Shown here one piece after another: positions 25,316-33,210 of a stretch of 64,000 nt of DNA (positions are counted from its first letter, which is position 1; the number at the start of each line of letters is the position of its first letter). The DNA comes from Lysinibacillus fusiformis (GTDB taxonomy: Bacteria > Bacillota > Bacilli > Bacillales_A > Planococcaceae). The notes under the pieces are model-generated. The model was not told the origin of the DNA. It was given only the letters and a program-made list of their open reading frames with translations, and did no database searches. The translations under genes and the position numbers were made by a program. The stretch covers positions 3,844,001 through 3,908,000 of the forward strand of contig NZ_CP041696.1 of assembly GCF_007362955.1 (NCBI RefSeq), read 5' to 3'.

Positions 25316-26381
25316 ATTTTTGCCCCCTTTTCATGCGCAATAATAGATAGGTAACAATCATAAAAATGAATAAGAACAAGAATACTGAGGGAAGATAGAC
25401 CCTATTTATAAAGAAAACAAAACTAGAAACAGACCAAGGAATTAGTAATCCTACAGTTAAGCATAGATACAAAACAAAGAGTGTACGATTTCGGTTTTTT
25501 TTAATAAATGAAGATAATATAGCCATAAACAAACTTACGCGAATAAATGATATTGATAATATGTGAAATACGGATAATGAATCCAACCTCGTAAGATATT
25601 TACCGAACGATAACACTTTCCACTGTTCGTTAACTGGAAACGTCATTTTTTTAGTGATAAAAATCCCAAATTCAGAGATCGTCGATGTAATGGTGATAAA
25701 GGCTAATAGTAGCAAGAAAGCCGATACGACGATAATCCCTTTAAGTTTTAATTTTTCCGTTGAATGGCCAATTAATACAAATAACATAAAACCAATTTCT
25801 AAAATACCAATACACATGTACGATACGCCGAGTAGGGCTGAAGGCATATTATCTGTAGTTATGGGAAATAGAAGCTGGTATTCATGGTTAACTGAATTTC
25901 CGATATTAAGAAGTGCAAATAACAAGATGTAGATCATACCAACAATTAATGATTGGATGGCAATCGTCTTTATGCCTTTTAGAGAACCATAGAAGCATAA
26001 GAGAATGAACAATCCAACATTTATGAGATAGCTGTATTCAAATGCAAAATTTTCATCAATCCAAATCATTGTAAATTTAAGTGTTATGAAAGTGGATAAG
26101 AGTATATAGATTACATATGAAGCAATGACGATTACATAAAGAGGTTTATTGTAATGAACCGAGATAAAATGAGGTAAAGAACTGCGATTTAAGGAAGATG
26201 AAATTCTTGAAATAACTAGGGCGATTACAAAAAAAGGAAGAAAACTGACTAAAGCACTAATCCAAGATTCACGTTCAACTTCTGTAAATAGTGTGGGAAT
26301 TAGTATAAATTGTGCCAAGAAACTAACAGATAAAAATAATAGGCAGTATATATGTATGGGTTGAATACTTTTGTTAATCAT
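25302..26381 (-). CDS. Spore germination protein, GerAB-type amino acid permease subunit
   Basis: A 359-residue membrane protein with ten predicted helices, belonging to the APC superfamily GerAB/YndE group, the ligand-binding subunit of germinant receptors. The ATG at 26381 lies nine bases after GAGGAGG. As first gene of the operon the order is B-A-C, whereas the classic order is A-B-C. Its upstream region is occupied by a repeat array starting 26 bases before the start codon; no sigma-G-type promoter was recognised. The germinant is unknown. Confidence 0.85.
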   Translation of the reverse strand: MINKSIQPIHIYCLLFLSVSFLAQFILIPTLFTEVERESWISALVSFLPFFVIALVISRISSSLNRSSLPHFISVHYNKPLYVIVIASYVIYILLSTFITLKFTMIWIDENFAFEYSYLINVGLFILLCFYGSLKGIKTIAIQSLIVGMIYILLFALLNIGNSVNHEYQLLFPITTDNMPSALLGVSYMCIGILEIGFMLFVLIGHSTEKLKLKGIIVVSAFLLLLAFITITSTISEFGIFITKKMTFPVNEQWKVLSFGKYLTRLDSLSVFHILSISFIRVSLFMAILSSFIKKNRNRTLFVLYLCLTVGLLIPWSVSSFVFFINRVYLPSVFLFLFIFMIVTYLLLRMKRGQKFEQT

Positions 26382-26406
26382 CAGTAAAAGCCTCCTCATT
26401 TCTTTG

Positions 26407-27076
26407 TCCCGCTTTAACGGTCAGTAAGGCGGGTGAGCAACTGACCGTAAAAGCCCGATTGGTTCAACTAACAATCAGTGGGGAAGAAAAAATGCGCCAC
26501 TGATTGAAGATTCACTGTATCCCGCTTTAACGGTCAGTAAGGCGGGTGAGCAACTGACCGTAAAAGCCCGATTGGTTCGACTAACAATCAGTGGGGAAGA
26601 AAAAACGCGCCACTGATTGAAGATTCACTGTATCCCGCTTTAACGGTCAGTAAGGCGGGTGAGCAACTGACCGTAAAAGCCCGATTGGTTCGACTAACAA
26701 TCAGTGGGGAAGAAAAAACGCGCCACTGATTGAAGATTCACTGTATCCCGCTTTAACGGTCAGTAAGGCGGGTGAGCAACTGACCGTAAAAGCCCGATTG
26801 GTTCAACTAACAATCAGTGGGGAAGAAAAAACGCGCCACTGATTGAAGATTCACTGTATCCCGCTTTAACGGTCAGTAAGGCGGGCGAGCAACTGACCGT
26901 AAAAGCCCGATTGGTTCGGGGCAACAGATGTTTTATGTGCGAAAGCGAAGCGGCGGCGACAGGATGTTGGTCACACAAGCTTTTTCACAGGATGTGAAGG
27001 TTTTAGCTTGTGTTCCTCTATTTATTGTGGGGATGAAGAAAACCCTCACTGATCGAGATTTACTTTATAGTATTGC
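26407..27076 (+). repeat. Tandem array of a 113-bp hairpin unit, ending in a long variant (family A)
   Basis: TCCCGCTTTAACGGTCAGTA starts at 26407, 26520, 26633, 26746 and 26859. The first four units are exactly 113 bp and differ by only a few bases. The fifth changes after GATTGGTTCGGGGCAACAG into the long form with TGTGCGAAAGCGAAGCGGCG, the ACACAAGC/GCTTGTGT hairpin and GTGGGGATGAAG. Short units contain ACGGTCAGT..ACTGACCGT and AATCAGTGG..CCACTGATT inverted repeats. No protein is encoded. It fills most of the space between gerB-like and the EamA gene. Confidence 0.9.
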
Positions 27077-27113
27077 CTTGTCTGAAATTTTCAATCAACG
27101 GGTTACGATAAAT

Positions 27114-27152
27114 GAAAAACCAGCGTGATGACTGCCATCACGCTGGTTTTTC
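27114..27152. terminator. Strong bidirectional terminator
   Basis: GAAAAACCAGCGTGATG, loop ACTGC, CATCACGCTGGTTTTTC: a perfect 17-bp stem with A and T tracts, close to the 3' end of the EamA gene. Confidence 0.85.
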
Positions 27153-27217
27153 ATTTCGATATGAGTGTGTTTTGTAGGATCACCGCTAATACATTAAAGT
27201 TCGCCGCTTGCGGCGCA

Positions 27218-28117
27218 TTAATGCATAACTTTTTCCTGGGTCTGTTTTTTAAGAAAGCGGGAAAGATGCATATGTTCAAATTGTGCGACAAAATTACCGA
27301 TTAAAATAAAGCTACCACCAATTAGTATTTTTACTGTCAGGCCCTCACCTAAGAACATCATCGCAAACATGGCAGCAAAGATTGGTTCTAAGGAAAAAAT
27401 GAGCCCTGTATGTGTAGCAGAAGTGTACTGTTGTGCAACAGTTTGCCCTACAAAACAGAAGGCGCTACAGATGATACCGAGCCCGATAATAGCAAGCCAG
27501 GAAGCAGCTGAATTTGGCAGTGTTGGCGCTTCAAATAGTAGTGTTAAAACAAGTGCATAAAGACCTGCAAAACCAAGCTGATAGATGCCGTAAGAAATCG
27601 ATTCTACGCTACGTGTAAACTTGCTGTTTAACAGTAAATAAATCGAATAACCAAGTGCTGCAATCGCCACTAAAATATCACCTTTTTGGAATGTGAAAGA
27701 GCCTTGCGCTGTTAAAATTGTGATCCCAATCATCGTGCAGATAATTGCAAAACTGACAGCTCTAGACGGCAGTTTTTTGTCGATAAAGCTACTGATAATA
27801 GGCACTAGGACAACTGTTAAGCTTAAAATAAAACCAGCGTTTGATACGGAAGTTGTTTGTAATCCAAATAAACTTAGTGCGAACACAAGGAGTAAGAAAA
27901 AGCCTTGGATAGCTGCGTATTTTAATGTTTTGATATCGACCTTTATCATGCGTTTATAAAAGATAATACCTGCCGCAAAAAATGCGATGATACAGCGTAA
28001 TGCCACCACATTATACACTGCCAATGTTTCAAGTCCCATTACCATAAACGTATAAGACAATCCCCAAAACATCGTCACAATTATCATCAATAAATTTGCT
28101 TTTCCTTGAATACTCAT
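27218..28117 (-). CDS. EamA/DMT family metabolite exporter
   Basis: A 299-residue membrane protein with ten predicted helices in two EamA repeats (LLMIIVTMFWGLSYTFMV and ILVAIAALGYSIYLLLN begin the halves; FSLEPIFAAMFAMMFLGE is the conserved last part). Members export amino acids or related metabolites. The ATG at 28117 follows AGGTG by six bases. It is divergent from a LysR regulator, which probably controls it from the shared 134-bp region. Confidence 0.85.
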   Translation of the reverse strand: MSIQGKANLLMIIVTMFWGLSYTFMVMGLETLAVYNVVALRCIIAFFAAGIIFYKRMIKVDIKTLKYAAIQGFFLLLVFALSLFGLQTTSVSNAGFILSLTVVLVPIISSFIDKKLPSRAVSFAIICTMIGITILTAQGSFTFQKGDILVAIAALGYSIYLLLNSKFTRSVESISYGIYQLGFAGLYALVLTLLFEAPTLPNSAASWLAIIGLGIICSAFCFVGQTVAQQYTSATHTGLIFSLEPIFAAMFAMMFLGEGLTVKILIGGSFILIGNFVAQFEHMHLSRFLKKQTQEKVMH

Positions 28118-28251
28118 TATGCGCACCTACAATCTGTGTACTAAAACAGTTTTATACTAAAATTTACTATATATCTTGTGTTGTGATTAGTAAAACGAAT
28201 GTTTATAATGATTAATATTAAAAAAATTCATGTATGTCGAGGGCAAAGCAA

Positions 28252-29127
28252 ATGAGCTTAGTGAAATATGAAATTTTAAATAAGGTGGCAGAGCTTGAAA
28301 GCTTTACAAAGGCAGCTGATGCATTGGGTTTAACCCAATCGGCCGTAAGCCATGCTGTATCGAGCTTAGAGAAGGAATTTGGCTTTGCGCTGATTCACCG
28401 AAGCCGGGCAGGTGTGACCTTAACGAGTGAAGGGCACACGATGCTGCGGGCCATGCGCCATGTACTAGATGCTGAAGAATTATTGCAACAGGAAGCAGCG
28501 CATATCCATGGGGTAACGCGGGGAAAGGTGCGAATCGGTGTTATTTCAAGTATTTCTTCCAATTGGATGCCAGAAATCATACGTATTATGGACAATCAAT
28601 TTCCTGGTATTCAAGTAGAGCTGCGCGAAGGTGATTATTATGAAATTGAACAATGGCTCCAAAGTGGAGAGGTAGATGCAGGATTTTTAAATGGACAAAA
28701 ATCTGAGCAATATCAGTTTATCGAGCTACAACAGGACCCGCTGTTATGTATTGTCTCCGAGAAAAGTTCACTCTATGAACGAACAGAGATCGATATTGTT
28801 GAACTGGAGGATATGCCGTTTATCATGACGTCTTATCGTGGGACGAATGACGTCAAGGTAATTTTGGAACAGTATCATGTGAAGCCGAATATTCGCTTTG
28901 AATTATCGGAAGAGGTGGGCATTTATTCAATGATTTCGCATCATTTAGGCATTAGTATTTTACCGCAGTTAGTCATTAATCGTTTACCATCTACATTAAA
29001 AGCCATTCCGTTAAAGCAAGGGGGGTATCGCACCATTGGACTTGCCATGAAGCATCATGCTTCACCAGTGACCAAGAAATTTGCGGAAATTTTAAGTACT
29101 TGGTTAGTCGAACAAAATAAGAAATAG
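28252..29127 (+). CDS. LysR family transcriptional regulator
   Basis: A 291-residue LysR-type regulator: N-terminal winged helix (ILNKVAELESFTKAADALGLTQSAVSHAVSSLEKEFG) and a C-terminal effector domain (VRIGVISSISSNWMPEIIR..). LysR proteins usually regulate the divergent neighbour, here the EamA exporter. The ATG at 28252 has GAGG nine bases upstream; an ATG 18 bases earlier is possible. Confidence 0.88.
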   Translation: MSLVKYEILNKVAELESFTKAADALGLTQSAVSHAVSSLEKEFGFALIHRSRAGVTLTSEGHTMLRAMRHVLDAEELLQQEAAHIHGVTRGKVRIGVISSISSNWMPEIIRIMDNQFPGIQVELREGDYYEIEQWLQSGEVDAGFLNGQKSEQYQFIELQQDPLLCIVSEKSSLYERTEIDIVELEDMPFIMTSYRGTNDVKVILEQYHVKPNIRFELSEEVGIYSMISHHLGISILPQLVINRLPSTLKAIPLKQGGYRTIGLAMKHHASPVTKKFAEILSTWLVEQNKK

Positions 29128-29199
29128 GTTATTTTGTCGTTTTACGTTAAAATAGGACATGTATATTTATCTTCATTCAATAGCGGTTCAAACGACTAT

Positions 29200-29335
29200 T
29201 GAATGATAAAGCCTCTGGTTTGAATGGCGTCAAGTTAGGATGTTCGTTTAACTTCGTCGCATCCAGGCTAACCTAAGCACAATTCAAAATCCGGACGCAA
29301 ATGCCGCTGAGGCGTAATTGATAAGAAAAAGGTGA
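29200..29335 (+). repeat. Composite short-repeat element (family B type)
   Basis: Starts AAAGCCTCTGG and ends TCCGGACGCAAATGCCGCTGAGGCGTAATTGAT. The same start (GAAGCCTCTGGCGG) and end (TTCCGGACGCAATTATGCC) border the element at 42537-42632, while the middle differs. It directly precedes the CoaB-like gene and may hold its leader. Confidence 0.55.
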
Positions 29336-29339
29336 GTGT

Positions 29340-30014
29340 ATGGGGACATTACAAGGGAAAACTGTACTCATAACAAGTGGGGGAACACTTGAGAAATGGG
29401 ATCGTGTACGAGGGCATACGAATTTGTCGAAAGGAAGCATGGGGTGCTATTTGGCTGAAGCAGCACTTGCCGCTGGAGCCGACGTCGTGTATATGCATGG
29501 CTATTTCGCGCAACTTCCCGCATCGCAAGATAAAATGCGTACGGTACAATTTGAAGGAATAGAAGATTTAGGAAACAAGGTTCGTCACGCTGTCCAAGGG
29601 GAAAAAGTGGATATTGTGATTATGGCAGCGGCTGGCTCCGATTGGGTAATTGACAAGGTATACGACCAATCAGGGAACTTAATGGAGGAAGCGGGAAAAA
29701 TGCCTTCAGACGAGCCACCGATAATCCACTTTAAAAAAGCGCCAAAAGTCCTTGGTCAAATAAAAAATTGGCAGCCTAATGTGACCCTTGTTGGCTTTAA
29801 ACTAGAAGCAACAAGTGATGTAGATTTCTTACTGGCGCGTGCACGCTTACGTATGGACTCTGCACATGCACAGTTTATGGTAGCGAATAGCTCGCAGTCC
29901 TTATACGGTGGAGACGAACCACACTGGATTGTACCAGCTGCAGGACAACCCATTAAGGTGATGGGTAAAGAACAAACAGCCAAAGCATTAATGGAATGCT
30001 TACTAAAAGATTAA
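29340..30014 (+). CDS. coaB: Stand-alone phosphopantothenoylcysteine synthetase (CoaB)-like protein
   Basis: A 224-residue protein of the DNA/pantothenate metabolism flavoprotein (CoaB) fold: KTVLITSGGTLEKWDRVRGHTNLSKGSMG at the N-terminus (nucleotide loop), VDIVIMAAAGSDW, VGFKLEATSD and SAHAQFMVAN. It lacks the CoaC decarboxylase half. The expected reaction is CTP- or ATP-dependent ligation of 4'-phosphopantothenate to cysteine. A separate synthetase is usual in streptococci and enterococci, whereas bacilli mostly have fused CoaBC. AAGGTG precedes the ATG. It could be a paralogue with another acid as substrate. Confidence 0.75.
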   Translation: MGTLQGKTVLITSGGTLEKWDRVRGHTNLSKGSMGCYLAEAALAAGADVVYMHGYFAQLPASQDKMRTVQFEGIEDLGNKVRHAVQGEKVDIVIMAAAGSDWVIDKVYDQSGNLMEEAGKMPSDEPPIIHFKKAPKVLGQIKNWQPNVTLVGFKLEATSDVDFLLARARLRMDSAHAQFMVANSSQSLYGGDEPHWIVPAAGQPIKVMGKEQTAKALMECLLKD

Positions 30015-30039
30015 ATCTCTCTTTTGCGAGTGTGACTTC

Positions 30040-30100
30040 TATCAGCGATGACTGGGTCTTTATCAGCGATTAAGGCACTTCTATCAGCGATGAAAAAATC
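30040..30100. repeat. Three 21-bp tandem units in the 3' untranslated region of the CoaB-like gene
   Basis: TATCAGCGAT begins at 30040, 30061 and 30082, exactly 21 bp apart. On the minus strand the units read ATCGCTGATAGAAGTG..., the same 21-mer as in the array at 45589. A terminator follows at 30118. Confidence 0.8.
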
Positions 30101-30117
30101 ATTCAATTTATGCTAGC

Positions 30118-30160
30118 AAAAAAACTGTGCAGACGGAAAGTACGTCTACACAGTTTTTTG
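30118..30160 (+). terminator. Terminator after the CoaB-like gene
   Basis: ACTGTGCAGACG ... CGTCTACACAGT flanked by A and T tracts, about 105 bases beyond the stop with the 21-bp array between. Confidence 0.8.
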
Positions 30161-30223
30161 CGTCGACCTCAGGTATTTCCGAAAAACCTAAATAGTTCTT
30201 GATAAAAAAAATGATTTAGCATA

Positions 30224-30249
30224 TTATTTACTTACCGGTAGGTAAATAA
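30224..30249. promoter_or_regulatory. Probable TetR operator
   Basis: A 26-bp palindrome centred on ACCGGT (TTATTTAC..TACCGGTA..GTAAATAA) with one mismatched pair, 20 bases before the regulator start, overlapping the place of the promoter. Size and symmetry fit a TetR dimer-pair site. Confidence 0.7.
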
Positions 30250-30268
30250 AAATTTCTGGAGGGATAGT

Positions 30269-30856
30269 ATGCGAAATCGGGAAGAAACATTCAAAAAAAT
30301 TTTAGAAACGGCATATATTATGTTTGCTGACAAAGGCTTTGATAAAACGAGTTTGTCGATGATTGCATCGGAGGTTGGCATATCTAAACCGGCAATCTAC
30401 TATTACTTTAAATCCAAGGATGAATTAATTGAGTATTTATTTGATGAAATCTGCAAGGAGATAGAGTTAGGCAACACTTTTGACTACAGTGATATGACAA
30501 AAACAAATCTCAAGCACAAGCTGTTGGCAATCGGCTATCAATCGATTGACGAGCAAAAGTCGGATGTGCACTTTAATAAAATTTTTAATCAATACATGTT
30601 GTTAGCTTCACGGGATGAGAAATATATGACAAGGCTGCTGGATATTCAAGCGGGTTATCTAAAGAGTTATCACGATTTATTTAGCTATGCTGTAGAAATT
30701 GGCGCAATCAGCGATACGAATATTGAAACAAAAGCCCATATGCTTGCAATGGTCATCGATAATATTGGAAATTTTATGCTAACCGGCAGCAAATTAGATT
30801 ACAAAGGAATATGGAAAGAAGCTATAGAAAGTGTATTAAGAGAGCAACCACTATGA
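30269..30856 (+). CDS. TetR/AcrR family transcriptional regulator
   Basis: A 195-residue TetR-type repressor. The helix-turn-helix is FDKTSLSMIASEVGISKPAIYYYFKSKDELIEYLF (about residues 25-60); the rest is the helical ligand domain. GGAGGG precedes the ATG. It overlaps the next gene by four bases (ATGA), so it probably controls that gene and itself through the upstream palindrome. Confidence 0.88.
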   Translation: MRNREETFKKILETAYIMFADKGFDKTSLSMIASEVGISKPAIYYYFKSKDELIEYLFDEICKEIELGNTFDYSDMTKTNLKHKLLAIGYQSIDEQKSDVHFNKIFNQYMLLASRDEKYMTRLLDIQAGYLKSYHDLFSYAVEIGAISDTNIETKAHMLAMVIDNIGNFMLTGSKLDYKGIWKEAIESVLREQPL

Positions 30857-31950
30857 CGAAGGAGCATACTAGTAAACGTATTGAAGGACTTGATTTTGCT
30901 CGAGCTTTAGCCATGTTTGGAATGTTTATCGTAAACTTTGGCGTCATTACGGGCGCAGACGGGAATGGCCCTACATGGCTGATATGGGTTCAAAGCCTCT
31001 TTCAAGGACGCGCTTCCGCCATATTTGTCATATTGGCTGGGATAGGAATCGCGTTGATGACAGCCAAAGCAAGAGCCACAGAATCCCCTTTACTTATACA
31101 ACAAAATAGAAAAATATTATGGAAAAGATCGCTTTTCCTGTTTGTGTTAGGTATGATTTTATATGCTGTAGGATGGTCAGGAGACATTTTACACTATTAT
31201 GGTGTATACATGCTCATTGCCTCATTTTTTATCGTGGCATCGAGCAAAACCATTATTCTATTAACAAGTGTGCTATTAATGCTCGCGCAAACACTTCAAG
31301 TAATTTTCAATTACATGGTAGGGTGGAATCCACAACAGTTTTTATTGGAATATCTTGATTTTTGGACGGTAGAAGGGTTTTTGAGAAACTTGTTTTTCAA
31401 CGGCTATCACCCTGTATTGCCATGGATATGTTTCTTTCTCGTAGGGCTAGTTTTAGGACGGCTAGATTTAACAAATGATAGCGTAAGAAAAAGATTGTTG
31501 GTCGCTGGTCTTTCTATAACGGTTTTAACAGAAGTCATGTCTAAAGTACTGATGAATGTAACAACCAAGTCCGTTCTGGATGCGGATAGTGCATGGTTTC
31601 TCTTTGAAACTGGACCAATCCCTCCAAATGTCCTTTACATCGTTTCCAATACTGCAACGGCACTTATTGTCATTGTAGGCTCCATTTATACGGCCGAAAA
31701 ATTTGCTGAAAATGGACTTATACGTGCCATTATACATACAGGTCAATTGACATTGACTCATTACGTAAGCCACGTCTTTATTGGGATTGGTGTTTTAATG
31801 GTGTTAAACCGACTTGAACATCAAACGATTGCCTTTTCACTGCTATTCTCGTGTCTTTTTTTCGTCGGCAGTATGCTATTCTCTGTGTTATGGAGACGAA
31901 AATTTAATAGAGGCCCCATGGAGCTAATTATGAGAAAAGTAACAAAGTAG
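30853..31950 (+). CDS. DUF418/YeiB-type multi-pass membrane protein
   Basis: A 365-residue protein with about ten membrane helices. The N-terminus KRIEGLDFARALAMFGMFIVNFG is the typical start of DUF418/DUF1624 proteins (acyltransferase-like YeiB group), and LTLTHYVSHVFIGIG near the end is the family's second conserved block. These may be membrane acyltransferases or transporters; no substrate is known. The ATG overlaps the TetR stop (ATGA), showing translational coupling; an upstream in-frame start inside tetR is not used. Confidence 0.8.
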   Translation: MTKEHTSKRIEGLDFARALAMFGMFIVNFGVITGADGNGPTWLIWVQSLFQGRASAIFVILAGIGIALMTAKARATESPLLIQQNRKILWKRSLFLFVLGMILYAVGWSGDILHYYGVYMLIASFFIVASSKTIILLTSVLLMLAQTLQVIFNYMVGWNPQQFLLEYLDFWTVEGFLRNLFFNGYHPVLPWICFFLVGLVLGRLDLTNDSVRKRLLVAGLSITVLTEVMSKVLMNVTTKSVLDADSAWFLFETGPIPPNVLYIVSNTATALIVIVGSIYTAEKFAENGLIRAIIHTGQLTLTHYVSHVFIGIGVLMVLNRLEHQTIAFSLLFSCLFFVGSMLFSVLWRRKFNRGPMELIMRKVTK

Positions 31951-32029
31951 AAAAGGTTCCTGCGTTAAGATAAGAGCAGGAAGAACTTTCCATCATCCGT
32001 TAACGTCATGTTTAAAAAGGGGTGAGATA

Positions 32030-32224
32030 ATGGGTTTTTGGTATTTCCTCATACTATTATTAGGATTGTTCTTAGTTGTCAAAGGGCTATTTATGCACAA
32101 GCCGTCATTGTTCGTTAAAAAAATTAGTTTCTTATTGGTAGGGTTGCTCTGTATGTCATTGGCATTGTTTATGTTCTTACCGGGAAGTGCAGAAATAATT
32201 GCGGAATTATTGAATTTGGAATAA
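32030..32224 (+). CDS. Small two-helix membrane protein (64 aa)
   Basis: A 64-residue hydrophobic protein with two membrane segments (FWYFLILLLGLFLVVKGLFM and ISFLLVGLLCMSLALFMF). GGGGTGAGATA precedes the ATG. No family was recognised. It lies 79 bases after the DUF418 gene and before a terminator, so it may belong to that transcript. Confidence 0.55.
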   Translation: MGFWYFLILLLGLFLVVKGLFMHKPSLFVKKISFLLVGLLCMSLALFMFLPGSAEIIAELLNLE

Positions 32225-32269
32225 AAAGAGGGGCGATTTTTCATTAATTGCCGCTCGAATACTAAATAA

Positions 32270-32307
32270 AAGGACACCTTAAAGAGTCATATAGGGTGTC
32301 TGTTTTT
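32270..32307 (+). terminator. Terminator after the small membrane protein
   Basis: GGACACC ... GGGTGTCT followed by GTTTTT. Confidence 0.75.
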
Positions 32308-32324
32308 CAACAACCGTCTTCTTA

Positions 32325-32420
32325 TTATTGGGGCTTGTTCCACATAATAATTTCTACACCATTGATATCGACTTGTCCAAGCCTCGTTCCATCGAAAGGT
32401 TGACTTTGGATACTGCCACC
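32325..32420 (-). pseudogene. Short C-terminal gene fragment, unidentified
   Basis: Between two in-frame stops the minus strand encodes about 31 natural-looking residues (GGSIQSQPFDGTRLGQ, then VDINGVEIIMWNKPQ). There is no start codon or ribosome binding site. It is probably the remains of a gene end. The rest of 32421-32690 holds only one stray ATCAGCGAT word and no gene. Confidence 0.3.
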
Positions 32421-32699
32421 TCATTTAATGTGAAAGTATTGCTGCCTTAAACCCAAGTGACAAATTTTCAATCAGCTATTTGGATGATTTTATCGCGATT
32501 GTCGCGATACTATCAGCGATTTTGTGTCGTATAGCCACCTCCGTTTTCGTTGCCCTGTCAAATGCAACAATAACGAAAAAGAGGGGCATCGTACAAAAAA
32601 AGAATAGGCTTTCTTCATAAGTTTTGCGCTCCTTTTACTGGAAAAATGAACCATTTTACTTAATTTCATAGTATTCGTCTAGGTTTTGTAATATTTATA

Positions 32700-32728
32700 T
32701 TGACAATAGGTTTTCAGAATTATAGAAT
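32700..32728 (+). promoter_or_regulatory. Promoter of the SAM-riboswitch operon
   Basis: TTGACA, 17-base spacer, TAGAAT: a near-consensus sigma-A promoter placed 20 bases before the riboswitch. Confidence 0.8.
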
Positions 32729-32747
32729 TATTTCCAAGAAACGTAAT

Positions 32748-32843
32748 ACCTTATCAAGAGAGGTGGAGGGACTTGGCCCAAGGAAGCCTCGGCAACAGAT
32801 ATGAATCGGTGCCAAATCCAGCAGAGTGTTCTGAGAGATAAGG
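32748..32843 (+). ncRNA. SAM riboswitch (S-box leader)
   Basis: The P1 helix is formed by CCTTATC (32749-32755) and GATAAGG (32837-32843). Between them are the S-box landmarks: AAGAGAGGTGGAGGGACT, a GAAGCCTCGGCAACAG core, CGGTGCCAAATCC and CAGCAGAGTG with GAGAGATAAG at the end. S-box RNAs bind S-adenosylmethionine and end transcription when methionine is plentiful. A terminator follows directly, so downstream genes should be switched on when methionine or SAM is scarce. Confidence 0.93.
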
Positions 32844-32880
32844 GGGTCCATCGAATCATCATGATGCGTTGACCTCTTTT
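32842..32880 (+). terminator. Regulated terminator of the S-box leader
   Basis: GGGGTC (32843-32848) pairs with GACCTC, with an inner ATCATCATGAT palindrome, followed by TTTT. Its left arm follows the 3' strand of riboswitch helix P1, allowing an antiterminator to form instead. Confidence 0.8.
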
Positions 32881-32915
32881 GTACAAAAAAGTATGAAAAA
32901 GAAGGGGTGTATCGA

Positions 32916-33071
32916 ATGTCTCAAACAGCAAAGATTGATGACAAGAAATTAGAAGTGATTGCCAATGCTATTCAAAATCTACAATTTGGCGAGGTGCATA
33001 TTACCATTCAAGATGGTGTTATTGTGCAAATAAATCGACTTGAAAAGCAAAGATTTCCACAAAAAAAATAA
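32916..33071 (+). CDS. yezD: YezD family protein (51 aa)
   Basis: A 51-residue protein, MSQTAKIDDKKLEVIANAIQ at its start, then FGEVHITIQDGVIVQINRLEK, the DUF2292/YezD pattern. YezD genes often stand in sulfur-starvation operons, and here the gene is the first behind a SAM riboswitch. The function is unknown. AAGGGGTG precedes the ATG by seven bases. A terminator separates it from ribU, so the rest of the operon would depend on read-through or a second promoter. Confidence 0.85.
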   Translation: MSQTAKIDDKKLEVIANAIQNLQFGEVHITIQDGVIVQINRLEKQRFPQKK

Positions 33072-33101
33072 CGAGTAATCGCAGCTGACTAGAAATCTGG
33101 A

Positions 33102-33152
33102 GGCCACATCATAAGCAGGAAACTTTCCTTCGCTTATATGTGGTCTTTTTTT
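33102..33152 (+). terminator. Terminator or attenuator between yezD and ribU
   Basis: GGCCACAT-CATAAGC pairs with GCTTATATGTGGTC, followed by TTTTTTT. It could limit expression of the long downstream operon. Confidence 0.75.
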
Positions 33153-33210
33153 GACCCCGTATGATTGCAGTTTTTCTTAATTAGCAGCAATTTAAAAAGG
33201 AGTGAGCAAT

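Noticed and set aside
26407-26900. CRISPR array
   Set aside because: The repeats are contiguous 113-bp units with no variable spacers, and there are no cas genes.
26928-27128. Open frame of 66 codons within the repeat array
   Set aside because: It is built from family A repeat DNA that also occurs in non-coding copies; no ribosome binding site.
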